Positions 8,789 to 17,711 of a DNA stretch of 64,000 nt are shown here, piece by piece; position 1 is the first letter of the stretch, and every line of letters begins with the position of its first letter. A model generated the notes under the pieces. That model saw only the letters and a program-made list of their open reading frames with translations. It was not told the origin of the DNA and searched no databases. This DNA comes from Lewinella sp. IMCC34191 (lineage in GTDB: Bacteria; Bacteroidota; Bacteroidia; Chitinophagales; Saprospiraceae): positions 1 through 64,000 of the forward strand of contig NZ_QNQZ01000014.1 in assembly GCF_003390935.1 (NCBI RefSeq). The letters run 5' to 3'. The position numbers were made by a program, and so were the translations under genes.

Positions 8789-10648
8789 TTGTACCTGCGC
8801 CCCGCCGCCCTCTTCTTTCTTCTTCTGCTTGCCGGGCACTCCATGTGGGGCCAGGAATGCACCGGTAATCTGGGGGAAAACATCTTCACCGACGGTGACT
8901 TCGGCAGCGGCACCGCCAACGTGCTCACCCCCGATCCCCGCATCGCCCCCGGTTTTACCTACACGACCTACCCACCGCCAAACGACGGATCGTACACCAT
9001 TACCAACAACACCGGTCTCTGGAACAACATCTTCAATACCTGGCGGCAGTTCGGCGATAACAGCGACGACCCCAATGGGTACATGATGCTCGTCAACGCC
9101 AGCTACGAACCCGGGCTCTTCTACGAGCAGGAAGTCACCGGGCTGTGCGAGAATACCCTCTACCAGTTTTCCGCCGACGTCACCAACGTCGTTCAACGCG
9201 GCCATAATCAGTTGCTCCCCAACGTCTCCTTTTTGCTAGACGGGGCGGAATACATCAACACCGGCTTCATTCCCGAAGACGCCACCTGGAAAACCTACGG
9301 CTTCACCTTCACGACCCTGCCGGGCCAGACCTCCCTCACCCTGGCCCTGCGGAACAACGCCCCCGGTGGTGTCGGCAACGACATCGCCCTGGATAACATC
9401 AGCTTCCGCGCCTGCGGCCCCGAGGCCCTGATCCAGCCCGAAAGCGCCGTCTCCATCTGCGAGGACGGCATTCCCCTATCCCTCACCGCCACCATCAACG
9501 GCGACCAGTTTCCCAGCCCCGCCGTGCAGTGGCAACGCAGCCCCGACGGCGGCAATACCTGGGAAGACCTCTCCGGGCAAAACAACCTTACCCTGGTGGA
9601 GGGAGGACTACCGGCCGGCCGCTACGCTTATCGCTACCTGGTAGCCAATAGCCCGGCCAACCTCGCCAGCTCCAAATGCCGCATCGTATCGAACAGTAAG
9701 GAAGTCCGGGTTCTCCCCCTGCGGTACCCGGTTACCGATACCATTTGCGCCGGCTTGAGCTTCCCGGTCGGGGATAAGGAATACCGCACCACCGGCAACT
9801 ATACCGATACCCTCATCTCCTCGCTCGGCTGCGACAGCATCGTACAGCTTAATCTGCAGGTCGTTCCCGATCCCGGTCTGCGCGAGGGGCTGGACCTCGA
9901 GGATCCCTCCTGCTCCTACCGCAAGGACGGAAGCGCAACCCTTTCCGGAGTGACCGGGGGCGTGGCGCCCTATACCTTCACCTTCGCCGGTGGAGCATAC
10001 GAAGTCGGTGAGTCGATCGACTCCCTAACCGAGGGCAGCTACGCCTACCGGGTGACGGACCGCTACGGTTGCTACACCGAAGACAGTATCCGCCTCGTCA
10101 GTCCTTTCCCCTTCACCGTAAACCTGGGCCCGGATCATTCGCTCGTGCTGGGCGAATCCGTGACCCTGCCGGTGCAGACCAGCCAACCCATCACCACCTA
10201 CCGGTGGCTTCCGGAGGGCCTGGTCGACTGCGATTCAACCTGCCGTGCCGTCGAGGTACTGCCCCCGCGATCGGTCACGCTATCGCTACGGGCCACCTCC
10301 GCGACCGGTTGCGTAGCTGCTGATTCGGTCCGGTTTTCGGTCATCGAGGAACGGCTGGTCTATATCCCGACCGCCTTCTCCCCCAACGGAGACGGCCGAA
10401 ACGACCGCTTCGCGGTTTTCGGTCGGGCTCCGAATGTCCTCGCCGTCGCCAGCTTACAGATTTACGACCGCTGGGGCGCGCAGATTTTCAGCGCCACGGA
10501 CCTCGCCGCTAACAACGAAGCGGACGGCTGGGACGGTACCCTCGGAGGCGACCTGGCACCACCGGGCACTTACGTGTACGCGACCGATGTGCTCTTTCTG
10601 GATGGCGTGACCCGGTCCTATTCCGGGACGCTTACGCTGATTCGGTAG
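8789..10648 (+). CDS. Secreted protein with T9SS type B sorting domain
   Basis: A 619-aa exported protein. The open frame begins at 8483, but its first 102 codons overlap the divergent DinB gene. Starting at TTG 8789 yields a normal signal peptide (YLRPAALFFLLLLAG through WGQ). Residues about 30-205 form a carbohydrate-binding-like beta sandwich ending in NDIALDNISFRAC. Ig-like and SprB-like repeats follow, rich in Cys. The last ~90 residues are the gliding-motility-associated type B sorting domain, recognised by IPTAFSPNGDGRNDRF and the closing DVLFLDGVTRSYSGTLTL. It is therefore exported and cell-surface attached through the type IX system. The ligand is unknown. The dispersed motif forms part of the signal-peptide coding sequence. 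Confidence 0.85.
   Translation: MYLRPAALFFLLLLAGHSMWGQECTGNLGENIFTDGDFGSGTANVLTPDPRIAPGFTYTTYPPPNDGSYTITNNTGLWNNIFNTWRQFGDNSDDPNGYMMLVNASYEPGLFYEQEVTGLCENTLYQFSADVTNVVQRGHNQLLPNVSFLLDGAEYINTGFIPEDATWKTYGFTFTTLPGQTSLTLALRNNAPGGVGNDIALDNISFRACGPEALIQPESAVSICEDGIPLSLTATINGDQFPSPAVQWQRSPDGGNTWEDLSGQNNLTLVEGGLPAGRYAYRYLVANSPANLASSKCRIVSNSKEVRVLPLRYPVTDTICAGLSFPVGDKEYRTTGNYTDTLISSLGCDSIVQLNLQVVPDPGLREGLDLEDPSCSYRKDGSATLSGVTGGVAPYTFTFAGGAYEVGESIDSLTEGSYAYRVTDRYGCYTEDSIRLVSPFPFTVNLGPDHSLVLGESVTLPVQTSQPITTYRWLPEGLVDCDSTCRAVEVLPPRSVTLSLRATSATGCVAADSVRFSVIEERLVYIPTAFSPNGDGRNDRFAVFGRAPNVLAVASLQIYDRWGAQIFSATDLAANNEADGWDGTLGGDLAPPGTYVYATDVLFLDGVTRSYSGTLTLIR
8793..8809 (+). repeat. Dispersed motif copy 3 (in coding sequence)
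   Basis: ACCTGCGCCCCGCCGCC is translated as YLRPAAL in the signal peptide of the type B sorted protein. Confidence 0.5.
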
Positions 10649-10657
10649 GGGTAGGAT

Positions 10658-13423
10658 CTACCGCCCCGTCAGCACGACCCGCCGAACGAGTCCGGCACCG
10701 GTAGCAACGCTTCGTACCCGAAGGGAGTAGACGCCCGCCGGATAAGTTCCTACCGGTAGGCGGAGCTTGCCTACGAAATCGGCATCTACCAGGTGACGGC
10801 CGCTGGCGTCCACCAGTTCGGCGTGCAGGAGCTTATGGTCGTGGTACTCCAACTGCAACCACTCCCCGGCGGGGTTAGGGTAGACCTTGAAGGTTCCGGC
10901 GAGCAGGTTGACCGTACCCGTGGATATCTTCTTCAGGTTGCCGTCGCAGTTCTCGTCGATGTCGTTACCGACGATCTCTTCCGCACCGGGGTGGATGGCC
11001 GCGTCCTCGTCGTTGCAGTCGAGGTAGAAATGGTACTTGTCGCCGTCCTTATCCAGCTCCGATACCATCGTGGAGATAACGGTATTCGTGATGACCGGGG
11101 CATTGCCGTCGAAGTAGATCGCCACGTTATTCTTGACCACGGTGAAGTCTTCCAGGTCCGGGCGCGTCCGGATGTCGAAGGTCACGAAGCCCTGGCTGCC
11201 GGCAAGATTGGTCGTGCTGTCGGGCAGGTAGATGTCCTCAAAGCGGAAGACGACCCGGCCGGCCTCGTACCACTTCACCGTGTAGGGGTGGCTGGCGGCG
11301 ACCTCCCGGAAGGTGGACAGGTCGTGCAGTACGGTCAGCTCGTCCTCGACGAGTACGGTGTAGGCGGTGTCGTTGCCCGTATTTTGGAAGCGAACCGTGT
11401 AGGTGATGGTCTCGTCCAGTTGGGTATAGTTGCTGTTCGACGGTTCCTTCCGGTTGGGGCTCACGAGCATATCGTTGGGGTCGTAGGCGCAGCGCAGCTC
11501 TTCGGTGTAGATGTCCGCCACGGTTGCGGTCAGCTGACCGGCGGTGGTGCCGGTGGCGGTGGCTTCCAGCGTCACATCGGTACCGGTGGCCGTTTCGTCG
11601 GGCGTGGCCACTTCCAGCAGGGCGTACCAGGTCTGGCCGGGCTGTAGCGTATCGAAGGTGTACGTCAGGGTTTGCCCGGACTGTCCGGTAGCGGCCGGCT
11701 TCGACTCGTTGAAGGTCATCCCCTCGGGCAGCGTCAGCGTGGTGGTACCCGCCAGCGGCAGGCAGCCGTCGTTCAGGATGGTGAGCCACACGGGAATGTC
11801 GGAGTTGCACCGCATGCGGCCGGTATTGACCAGCAGGCGTAGCTTGGCGGCGGACTCATCCGGCTGGAAACCGAATACGATCGACGGTGGAGCGGCCACG
11901 CTAAAGGTACCGGTGTAAGTTTCGGTGGGTGTGGTGCGGCTGTAGCATTCGAGTGGGTCGGTGGTGACCGAGTAGGCATCACCGTGCGCGATCGGGTAGG
12001 AGAATTTTCCATCCTCGTCGGTAAAGACTTTCTCCTCGCCGTTGAAGACGGCCATATTGGGTAGGCCGGGCTCTCCTTCGTCCTGCGTACCGTTGCCGTT
12101 ATCGTCGCGGAAAGCCATGCCGGAGAGTACGTCCAGCTCGTCGACCGTCACGTAATGAATCTCCTGGCCAGCTACGCCGTCGGTGGCGGCAAAGTAGAGT
12201 CGGTTACCGATGACGGCCAGTCCGGGATCGGCACTGTTATTGGAGCGGTCAGCGGTGACTTCCTGTAGGACTTCCGCTACGGGATCGAAGAGGTAGAGAG
12301 GTTGATTGGGAGAGAGGAAGGCTACGAAGGACCCCAGCAGCGCGAATTCCTGTGGGCCCGCGGCATCCATGGCGGCGATGGCCCCGATGTCGCGCGTGCC
12401 GGCTACGGTGCCGTCGCTGCGGCCCAGTACCCACTGGCCGAAGTTATCGGCGCGTGCGTATACGACTTCGTCGTCGCTAATGCGGAAGATCTTGGTCGCT
12501 AGATGTTGGTTAGCCGGAGCACTTACCAGCGCGGTAGCCGCACCGCCTGCGTAGTCCACACCGTAAAGCGTACCGTCTTCCCCGAGGGCTACGAGCCGGC
12601 CGCTCAGCTCCTCGGCCACGGCGGGGCGGATGGTTTTCGCGTGGGTGGCTCCACCTCCGTTGAAGGTAAAGAAGCGGCTCACGGATCGCTCGTCGGCACC
12701 CATATAGCGAAGCACGAGCCGGCTGTCGAGTCGGGTAAAATCGAGGGTGGCCGTCGTTTCAATGGTTCCCAGGTTGATGACATTCCCGGTCGCGACGTCG
12801 TAGGCGGCGGGGCCGGAGCCTCCGTCCTGAAAGCGCGCGAAGTAGATGTGCCCGTCCAGTTGGGCGATGCTGCCGCTCAGGGGCTGGGCGGTGGAGGCCA
12901 GGGTATCGGCCAGCACGACGGTAGCCGTTTCGTCGATCGGATTCAGTTCGAGCAGGTGGCGTACATGACGGTTGAGTTCGGCGTCCTGCCGTTCGCGGAT
13001 CACGTAGAAGTTGTCACCGCTCCTGATCGGTTCCGTGTACCGGAATCCTTCTTTGTTGATCTGGTCGAACTTCAGCTGCCGGGGGTAAGGCAACCGGCCG
13101 TCCACTTTGACGTAATAGCCCTTTCCCTCGTGGGGGTAGTAGAAGTAGAATTCCTGGCCGCGGTTTCCGAGGTTCACAAGCCCGCTCCGGAAGCCGACAT
13201 CCCCCTCGCCCGCGAAGCTGACGGTGGTGGAAGCGGATCCGCTGGAGAGGTAATTCACGTCGCCCTCCACGGCCCAGAACAGCTTTCCGCCCAGGGCACC
13301 GAGCTCCAGGATCTGCTTATCCTCGCCGTCGGGCTGGATGTCGAGGATACCGACTTCGTGCTGGATGCTTTGTCCGGCCAGCAAAAGCGGCAAAAAGAAC
13401 AGGGGGAACAGGTAAAATTTCAT
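10658..13423 (-). CDS. Large secreted T9SS type A protein with propeller-like, SdrD-B and MopE-type motifs
   Basis: A 921-aa exported protein. The start is set at ATG 13423, giving a signal peptide (MKFYLFPLFFLPLLLAGQ); the frame itself opens at 13483. Residues about 20-430 are repetitive beta strands of ELP/propeller-like character. Then come an SdrD-B-like unit (SGMAFRDDNGNGTQDEGEPG), a DUF11-type repeat region (YTVRFQNTGNDTAYTVLVED and FVTFDIRTRPDLEDF), a Ca-binding MopE-like motif (DKDGDKYHFYLDCNDEDAA then NDIDENCDGN) and a type A sorting tail (FKVYPNPAGEW to the end). It is predicted to be surface anchored or secreted. It converges with the type B gene, with 9 bp between the stops. The binding partner is unknown. 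Confidence 0.85.
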   Translation of the reverse strand: MKFYLFPLFFLPLLLAGQSIQHEVGILDIQPDGEDKQILELGALGGKLFWAVEGDVNYLSSGSASTTVSFAGEGDVGFRSGLVNLGNRGQEFYFYYPHEGKGYYVKVDGRLPYPRQLKFDQINKEGFRYTEPIRSGDNFYVIRERQDAELNRHVRHLLELNPIDETATVVLADTLASTAQPLSGSIAQLDGHIYFARFQDGGSGPAAYDVATGNVINLGTIETTATLDFTRLDSRLVLRYMGADERSVSRFFTFNGGGATHAKTIRPAVAEELSGRLVALGEDGTLYGVDYAGGAATALVSAPANQHLATKIFRISDDEVVYARADNFGQWVLGRSDGTVAGTRDIGAIAAMDAAGPQEFALLGSFVAFLSPNQPLYLFDPVAEVLQEVTADRSNNSADPGLAVIGNRLYFAATDGVAGQEIHYVTVDELDVLSGMAFRDDNGNGTQDEGEPGLPNMAVFNGEEKVFTDEDGKFSYPIAHGDAYSVTTDPLECYSRTTPTETYTGTFSVAAPPSIVFGFQPDESAAKLRLLVNTGRMRCNSDIPVWLTILNDGCLPLAGTTTLTLPEGMTFNESKPAATGQSGQTLTYTFDTLQPGQTWYALLEVATPDETATGTDVTLEATATGTTAGQLTATVADIYTEELRCAYDPNDMLVSPNRKEPSNSNYTQLDETITYTVRFQNTGNDTAYTVLVEDELTVLHDLSTFREVAASHPYTVKWYEAGRVVFRFEDIYLPDSTTNLAGSQGFVTFDIRTRPDLEDFTVVKNNVAIYFDGNAPVITNTVISTMVSELDKDGDKYHFYLDCNDEDAAIHPGAEEIVGNDIDENCDGNLKKISTGTVNLLAGTFKVYPNPAGEWLQLEYHDHKLLHAELVDASGRHLVDADFVGKLRLPVGTYPAGVYSLRVRSVATGAGLVRRVVLTGR

Positions 13424-13580
13424 CAATAGGGTAAGCTTACGGGCGCCCGGGGAGGTGAAGAACCACGGTCGAATAATCGACACCTATACGTTCTTCCCTT
13501 AAAAAACTACGGGACGCTGATTTCACGAGAGATGCTATTAGAACGACTTATCCCCTCCGATTATTTCGGCAATAGATTTG

Positions 13581-13597
13581 GGCGACGGAGCGCAGGT
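13581..13597 (-). repeat. Dispersed motif copy 4
   Basis: GGCGACGGAGCGCAGGT, followed by AAAG. It lies 10 bp beyond the PhyH stop and about 160 bp upstream of the 10658-13423 gene start. Confidence 0.7.
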
Positions 13598-13606
13598 AAA
13601 GACATG

Positions 13607-14293
13607 TCAGGGAATAAGGACGGCCTCGTTCCACCTCAGCGTTCCCGGCAAAACGGCGTCCGTACACTCCAGGTGGATGACCCGGCGGTTGCGGGCATTT
13701 TCCGTGCGACGTGAAGCGTGCAGGGTCAGCGGCTTCATCAGCAATAAGCCGCCCTCCGGGACCACACAGATCTCTTCCGGCTCGGTCTTCTGCCAGTCCT
13801 TCATCGTTACGATCCCTTGCGTGTGCGAGCCCGGGATTACCCGCAGGGCGCCGTTGGCTTCCGTGCAGGCATCGAGATGAATGCGCACCGTAACTACACG
13901 CTGTAGCAGGTCCACCGGGGGCTGGACTACGGCATGCCCCCGCACGCTTCGCCAGTTCACAAATCCGGGGTGATTCTCCCGTTCGGCAAGGTTTACCGTT
14001 AGGTCCTGGTGCCAGTTGACGATCCAGTTGGCATCGGGTGGTTTATCGAAATAGATCGAGCGAATAACGCGTGCCCCGGAGGGCAGCAGGCCGTGCAGCA
14101 GCTCGCGAAGTCCGTCCGTAAAGATTAAGGGTATCAAGCGCGGTGCCCGGCGCAAGATCTCCCGCACGCCGAATGCCCGTTCAATACCGGCCTCGGCAAT
14201 GGCCGCTTTAATCGCCGCGATCTCTTCCGCGCTGTAAGCCCGCTCGACAATCGCATACCCCCGTGCTTCCAGTTGGTCCGGCATCGGGGACAA
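13607..14293 (-). CDS. Phytanoyl-CoA dioxygenase (PhyH) family protein
   Basis: Fe(II)/2-oxoglutarate-dependent oxygenase of 228 aa. The iron triad is visible: His and Asp in NWHQDLTVNL (about 83-92) and the distal His in PLTLHASRRTENARNRR, which also supplies the Arg that binds 2-oxoglutarate. VIPGSHTQG in between is the usual strand before the distal His. It has no signal peptide, so it is cytosolic. PhyH proteins hydroxylate lipids, amino acids or small metabolites; the substrate cannot be read from sequence. Two start codons lie close together (14293 and 14284). It ends close to the next minus-strand gene, with a dispersed motif between them. Confidence 0.85.
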   Translation of the reverse strand: MSPMPDQLEARGYAIVERAYSAEEIAAIKAAIAEAGIERAFGVREILRRAPRLIPLIFTDGLRELLHGLLPSGARVIRSIYFDKPPDANWIVNWHQDLTVNLAERENHPGFVNWRSVRGHAVVQPPVDLLQRVVTVRIHLDACTEANGALRVIPGSHTQGIVTMKDWQKTEPEEICVVPEGGLLLMKPLTLHASRRTENARNRRVIHLECTDAVLPGTLRWNEAVLIP

Positions 14294-14299
14294 AGGTAC

Positions 14300-15472
14300 T
14301 TACCGGCCCACCAGCAGCACCTTCACCCGTGATCGACCTGCCCCGTCCGTAGCGCGGATCAGGTAGGAACCCGGCGGCAGGCGGCGGGGGAAGACGATTT
14401 GCTCGTCCTGCGTCCCAGCCGGGACGGTGGTTTCCGTTAGCTTCCGCCCCTGGTTATCGTACACTTCAACGGTCAGGGGTCCGGCACCCTGGTCGGGCCG
14501 CAGTTGAAAGTGGGTGCCCGTGCCGGGGTTGGGGTAGAGGACAAAATCCCAGTTGGTGGCCTCCGCGCCGCGTTGAATCGGGACGAAATCGCTAAACGTT
14601 AGGGCGCCATCGAAATCGGTGACCCGCAGCCGGTAGTAACTGGTGCCGGACAGGGGCGCATCGTCCTGCAGGCTGTACGTACGGCGTTCGCCGGGTAGGG
14701 TAAAGCCGGCGGCGGCCAGATTACCCACTTCGTCCAGCTTGCTGCCATCCGTGGTTCGTTGTACGGTAAAGTAGTCGGTATCCACCTCGTCTTCCGTTTC
14801 CCACTCCAGCAGGATATAGGTGCCGTGATCGGTGGCGTCGAAGCGAACCAGGGTGAGCGGGAAGGGGATAAAACTAAGCACCCGTTCGGCCTGACTGTGA
14901 CCGTCCCCGATTCCGCCGCCGTACAGCATCGCCAGGCTCGTACCGGTCAGTCCGCTAGCGGCAATGAAGCTGCGATCGTGACCGTCGCCCGCGCCGCCCG
15001 CGTACAGCATCAACGCGGTACCGCCCGGGTTCAGCGCGTAGGTGGCGAAGCGCGTGTGGCCGTCGCCCGTGCCGCCGGTGTAGAGTGCGGTGACCGAACC
15101 ACCTCCGGCGGTCACGCCCGGGAGGAGTTCCTGGTCAAAGCCATCCGCCGGGCCGCCCGCGTAGAGGACCGTCAACAAATTGCCGGTCAGGGTGGAGGCC
15201 GCCGCCAGTTGGCGGTCGTGGCCGTCGCCTCGTCCCCCGCCGTAGAGCACCAGCAAACCGGTGCCCGCGGTCACGACGTCGTTGAGCTGCAGGTGACCGT
15301 GGCCGTCGTCCGGCCCGCCGGTGTAGAGGGGGCGGACGCCCGCCGGCACGCCGGTGAGGTCGGCCTGCGTGGTGCGGCGCCCGTCGTGGCCGTCGCCCGG
15401 ACCGCCGCCAAACTGCCCGGTCAGGGGAAGGGCACAAAGTCCCGTGAGGAAGATAAGGAGCAGGAAACGCAT
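14300..15472 (-). CDS. GGxGDGH-repeat secreted protein, T9SS type A
   Basis: A 390-aa exported protein with an unusual repeat. After the signal peptide (to about residue 20, LTGQ), the core GGxxDGH/F recurs seven times within about 175 residues, for example GGPGDGHDG, GGPDDGHGH, GGRGDGHDR and GGIGDGHSQ. The later units read LY(A/G/T)GGxGDGHxR followed by a hydrophobic Ala/Leu/Thr-rich stretch, about 25-32 residues per unit. A fibronectin-like segment (TLVRFDATDHGTYILLEWETEDEVDTDY) precedes a type A sorting tail (FVLYPNPGTG to the end). The repeats probably form a beta solenoid with a Gly-Asp-His edge that could bind metal (inference). It lies 12 bp downstream of the SUMF1-like gene on the same strand, so the two are likely co-expressed. 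No function is known to me. Confidence 0.8.
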   Translation of the reverse strand: MRFLLLIFLTGLCALPLTGQFGGGPGDGHDGRRTTQADLTGVPAGVRPLYTGGPDDGHGHLQLNDVVTAGTGLLVLYGGGRGDGHDRQLAAASTLTGNLLTVLYAGGPADGFDQELLPGVTAGGGSVTALYTGGTGDGHTRFATYALNPGGTALMLYAGGAGDGHDRSFIAASGLTGTSLAMLYGGGIGDGHSQAERVLSFIPFPLTLVRFDATDHGTYILLEWETEDEVDTDYFTVQRTTDGSKLDEVGNLAAAGFTLPGERRTYSLQDDAPLSGTSYYRLRVTDFDGALTFSDFVPIQRGAEATNWDFVLYPNPGTGTHFQLRPDQGAGPLTVEVYDNQGRKLTETTVPAGTQDEQIVFPRRLPPGSYLIRATDGAGRSRVKVLLVGR

Positions 15473-15484
15473 AAGGGGGGATTA

Positions 15485-16954
15485 CTAGTTGGCGGTCCGC
15501 ACCCCTCGGAAGCCGATCCGGTTGTTCCCTCCATTAGATACAGTAGCCCCGTCGCGGCGGTCGGCCACGCGCAGGTACTCGACTCGGTTGTAGAAGCCGG
15601 CGCCGCGGTAGGAGAATCCGGTGTCCGTGCTGGGCCAATCAAGTACATCGTGGACGCCGGAGGAGGCCAGCGTTCCGTCGCCGTGGCTGCCAGCAAAGGC
15701 GCGGCCGGCGGGGTTACCCACCGAGATGGCGCGCTCGTAGACGTTCCCCGACAGTTCCATGATCCCGTAGTAACTGCCCCCGGATTCTTCCCGCGTCTGG
15801 TTTACGGCGCTGGCCGCGTGGATCCCCACCCGGTTGGGTCCCGAGCCGTCGGACGTTTGGTCGTAAGTGGCGTTACCGACCCCCTCGGCGGGGTTTGATA
15901 AATGCTCCGTCGCCGTTCCACTATTCACCAGCACGTATTCCTGGGTGGCAATGGCGGCGGTGCCCCAGGCGAATTCTCCGGCAACGGGGGCAGCGGTACC
16001 CCGGCAGGCTTTTTCAAATTCAAGCTCGGTCATGGGCCGGAGCCCGGCCCAATCGAGAAAGGCCAGCACGCGCGCGTTGGAGACGTAGTTCATCGCTACA
16101 TTAGGTAAGGTAGTCACGGCGTTGCCGGCGTCTCCCCAGGAGATGCCATTGCGCGCGCCTTCGTTGTCCGAACCTTTGCCCCCTGTTCCTGGGGCGGTGA
16201 TGTCGTTGGTTACCTTGGCCGCATCGGAAAGGGTGTTGAAGAAGGCGACCCACTGGTCCTGGGAGACTTCGTACTTCATGCAGTAAAAAGCCCCGTAGCC
16301 CTTCGGAAAGGCTGCCGGTATGGGCCCGAGTCGGTCCCCCGCCCCGCCGATGTCTTCCGGGTAGTACAGGTTACCCGAGCTGGTGCCCACCGTGATCGCC
16401 GCCTCGGAGGTCACCGGGTAAGGCTGGGAGGGGATCGCCACCCGGTAGAATTCATTGCTCAGCGTGTCGCGGTCGCTAAAGACCGAGCCGAGGGAAAAGG
16501 CCGCCTGGGGTACGTACACCATCTCGGTGGCGAATACCTGCACGTCCACGATGTCGGCGTCACTTACCCCGTCGGCTCCGTAGTTCCACTGCAGCTGCAG
16601 GTCCTGCCAGTCCACGTCGCCGCTGCCATCGGCCGAGCGGTGGATAAAGGCGCCCAGGTTGTCCTCCACGGAAATGACGACGCCGCCCGGAGCGCTGCTG
16701 CCACCGGTGTTAAGCGTACAGTGCCGCCACGCCCCGTTATTCACGCGATATTTAGCGAATACCCAGGCGGCGTCGTAATTAGCCGGGCCCACGCTGATGC
16801 GCCAGCTGTTTTCCCAGCCCAGGTCGAATTGGATCTGCGTGGTTCCGTTTCCGGAGTTCTGCCCCGTCAGCGTCATGTTGGTAACCTCAATGATGTTAGC
16901 GAAGACCGTGCCGCAGAGTAAGCACAGGAGGAAGAGGTAAAAACTTCGGTCCAT
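15485..16954 (-). CDS. Secreted SUMF1-like (formylglycine-generating-enzyme fold) protein
   Basis: A 489-aa exported protein with a signal peptide at about 1-20. Residues about 20-140 are an Ig-like beta domain, and 150-489 carry the FGE-sulfatase (C-type-lectin-like) fold: FYCMKYEVSQDQWVAFFN, NGISWGDA, PMTELEFEKACRG, GIMELSGNVYER and the terminal NRIGFRGVRTAN. The paired active-site cysteines of true formylglycine-generating enzymes are not evident near the C-terminus, so sulfatase activation is unlikely and a binding or structural role is more probable. No sulfatase gene is nearby. It is upstream of and 12 bp from the GGxGDGH-repeat gene, which suggests the two act together at the cell surface. 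Confidence 0.85.
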   Translation of the reverse strand: MDRSFYLFLLCLLCGTVFANIIEVTNMTLTGQNSGNGTTQIQFDLGWENSWRISVGPANYDAAWVFAKYRVNNGAWRHCTLNTGGSSAPGGVVISVEDNLGAFIHRSADGSGDVDWQDLQLQWNYGADGVSDADIVDVQVFATEMVYVPQAAFSLGSVFSDRDTLSNEFYRVAIPSQPYPVTSEAAITVGTSSGNLYYPEDIGGAGDRLGPIPAAFPKGYGAFYCMKYEVSQDQWVAFFNTLSDAAKVTNDITAPGTGGKGSDNEGARNGISWGDAGNAVTTLPNVAMNYVSNARVLAFLDWAGLRPMTELEFEKACRGTAAPVAGEFAWGTAAIATQEYVLVNSGTATEHLSNPAEGVGNATYDQTSDGSGPNRVGIHAASAVNQTREESGGSYYGIMELSGNVYERAISVGNPAGRAFAGSHGDGTLASSGVHDVLDWPSTDTGFSYRGAGFYNRVEYLRVADRRDGATVSNGGNNRIGFRGVRTAN

Positions 16955-17473
16955 AGTGTGTTGTGTTGTGGACCTTTATGGTTGGCGAGCATCTCGCGTT
17001 ACGCGACGGACAAAAATCACATACGACTCCATCCCTCTACGCGAGAAGCGTTTGAAAAGCGGCACCCTTAGCCTGACCCGACTGCTTTCGCCTGCCCGAC
17101 TTCCGGAAATTGGTTTGCATACTTTGTTCGGATATTCAACTCAATACTATAGGTTTATATCAATAACATCAAATTTACCATATTATTTATTTGGCTTTTT
17201 TGAGTCAAACTTCGGTGTCCGATTTGCATTTTAGCTACGGGGGGTTATATTTGTATAAGCTACACTTATCAGAGACGTCTAGCGCCTTCCGTATTGCCGA
17301 ATTCATTATACAGGCCACCATCACTTTTATCCTTCGCCGTCGACCAGTACGACCGCACCGGATAGTTTACCGTTTCCGGCCTGACAGCCCCCCTTATTAA
17401 ACTTCCCCAGTTAGCGTGCGTAGCCCCGAGCCGACCGAATCATCGGCCCGCCTACCCTGCCGTTATTCGATTA
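16955..17473. other. AT-rich intergenic gap
   Basis: No gene is supported here. The stretch is markedly richer in A+T than its surroundings between about 17100 and 17300, and holds one good plus-strand promoter (17224-17253). A 69-aa frame at 17191-17400 begins before that promoter and resembles no protein I know, so it was not called. Confidence 0.5.
17224..17253 (+). promoter_or_regulatory. Strong Bacteroidota-type promoter without an adjacent gene
   Basis: TTG (17224-17226, within TTTG) is followed by exactly 19 bp and then TATATTTG (17246-17253), a full match to the -33 TTG / -7 TAnnTTTG promoter. The next gene, pectate lyase, starts at 17712. The transcript would therefore have a leader of about 450 nt that includes the MITE, or would be a separate small RNA. 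Confidence 0.6.
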
Positions 17474-17635
17474 GAGCTTGTTTGGACTTTGGCTTACTGG
17501 GCGAAAATGAGTCATTTTGCCACTGATCGAGGCACCGAAAGTGGATCGTAGCAGTGCTACGAAGCCACTTTCGGTAATGCAGAGCAGGGGGAAAAGGACC
17601 ATTCTTAGGCCGATTGTTAAAGTCCAAACAAGCTC
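17474..17635. mobile_element. 162-bp MITE-like element with 17-bp TIRs and TTA target duplication
   Basis: Perfect 17-bp terminal inverted repeats GAGCTTGTTTGGACTTT (17474-17490 and its complement 17619-17635) are flanked on both sides by TTA (17471-17473 and 17636-17638), as expected for a 3-bp target duplication. The interior has no coding capacity but is palindromic: a 22-bp near-palindrome around GGCGAAAATGA/TCATTTTGCC, and a nested hairpin with arms ACCGAAAGTGG (17534-17544) and CCACTTTCGGT (17565-17575) enclosing CGTAGCA-g-TGCTACG. Size, ends and lack of a gene fit a non-autonomous element mobilised in trans by an IS5-like transposase (family inferred from target size only). It sits 76 bp upstream of the pectate lyase start. 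Confidence 0.82.
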
Positions 17636-17711
17636 TTACATCGGGTAAGCAGCCCCCCATTGCCGGTACCATCCAGAAAACACCTTTTTCTCACATCCTT
17701 CAATCACTATC

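Noticed and set aside
14759-15898. 379-aa open frame antisense across the repeat-protein and SUMF1 genes
   Set aside because: It spans the gap between two real genes and is rich in low-complexity Gly/Val/Arg, as expected for a shadow.
15485-16954. True formylglycine-generating enzyme
   Set aside because: The paired catalytic cysteines are not visible and no sulfatase gene is in the window.
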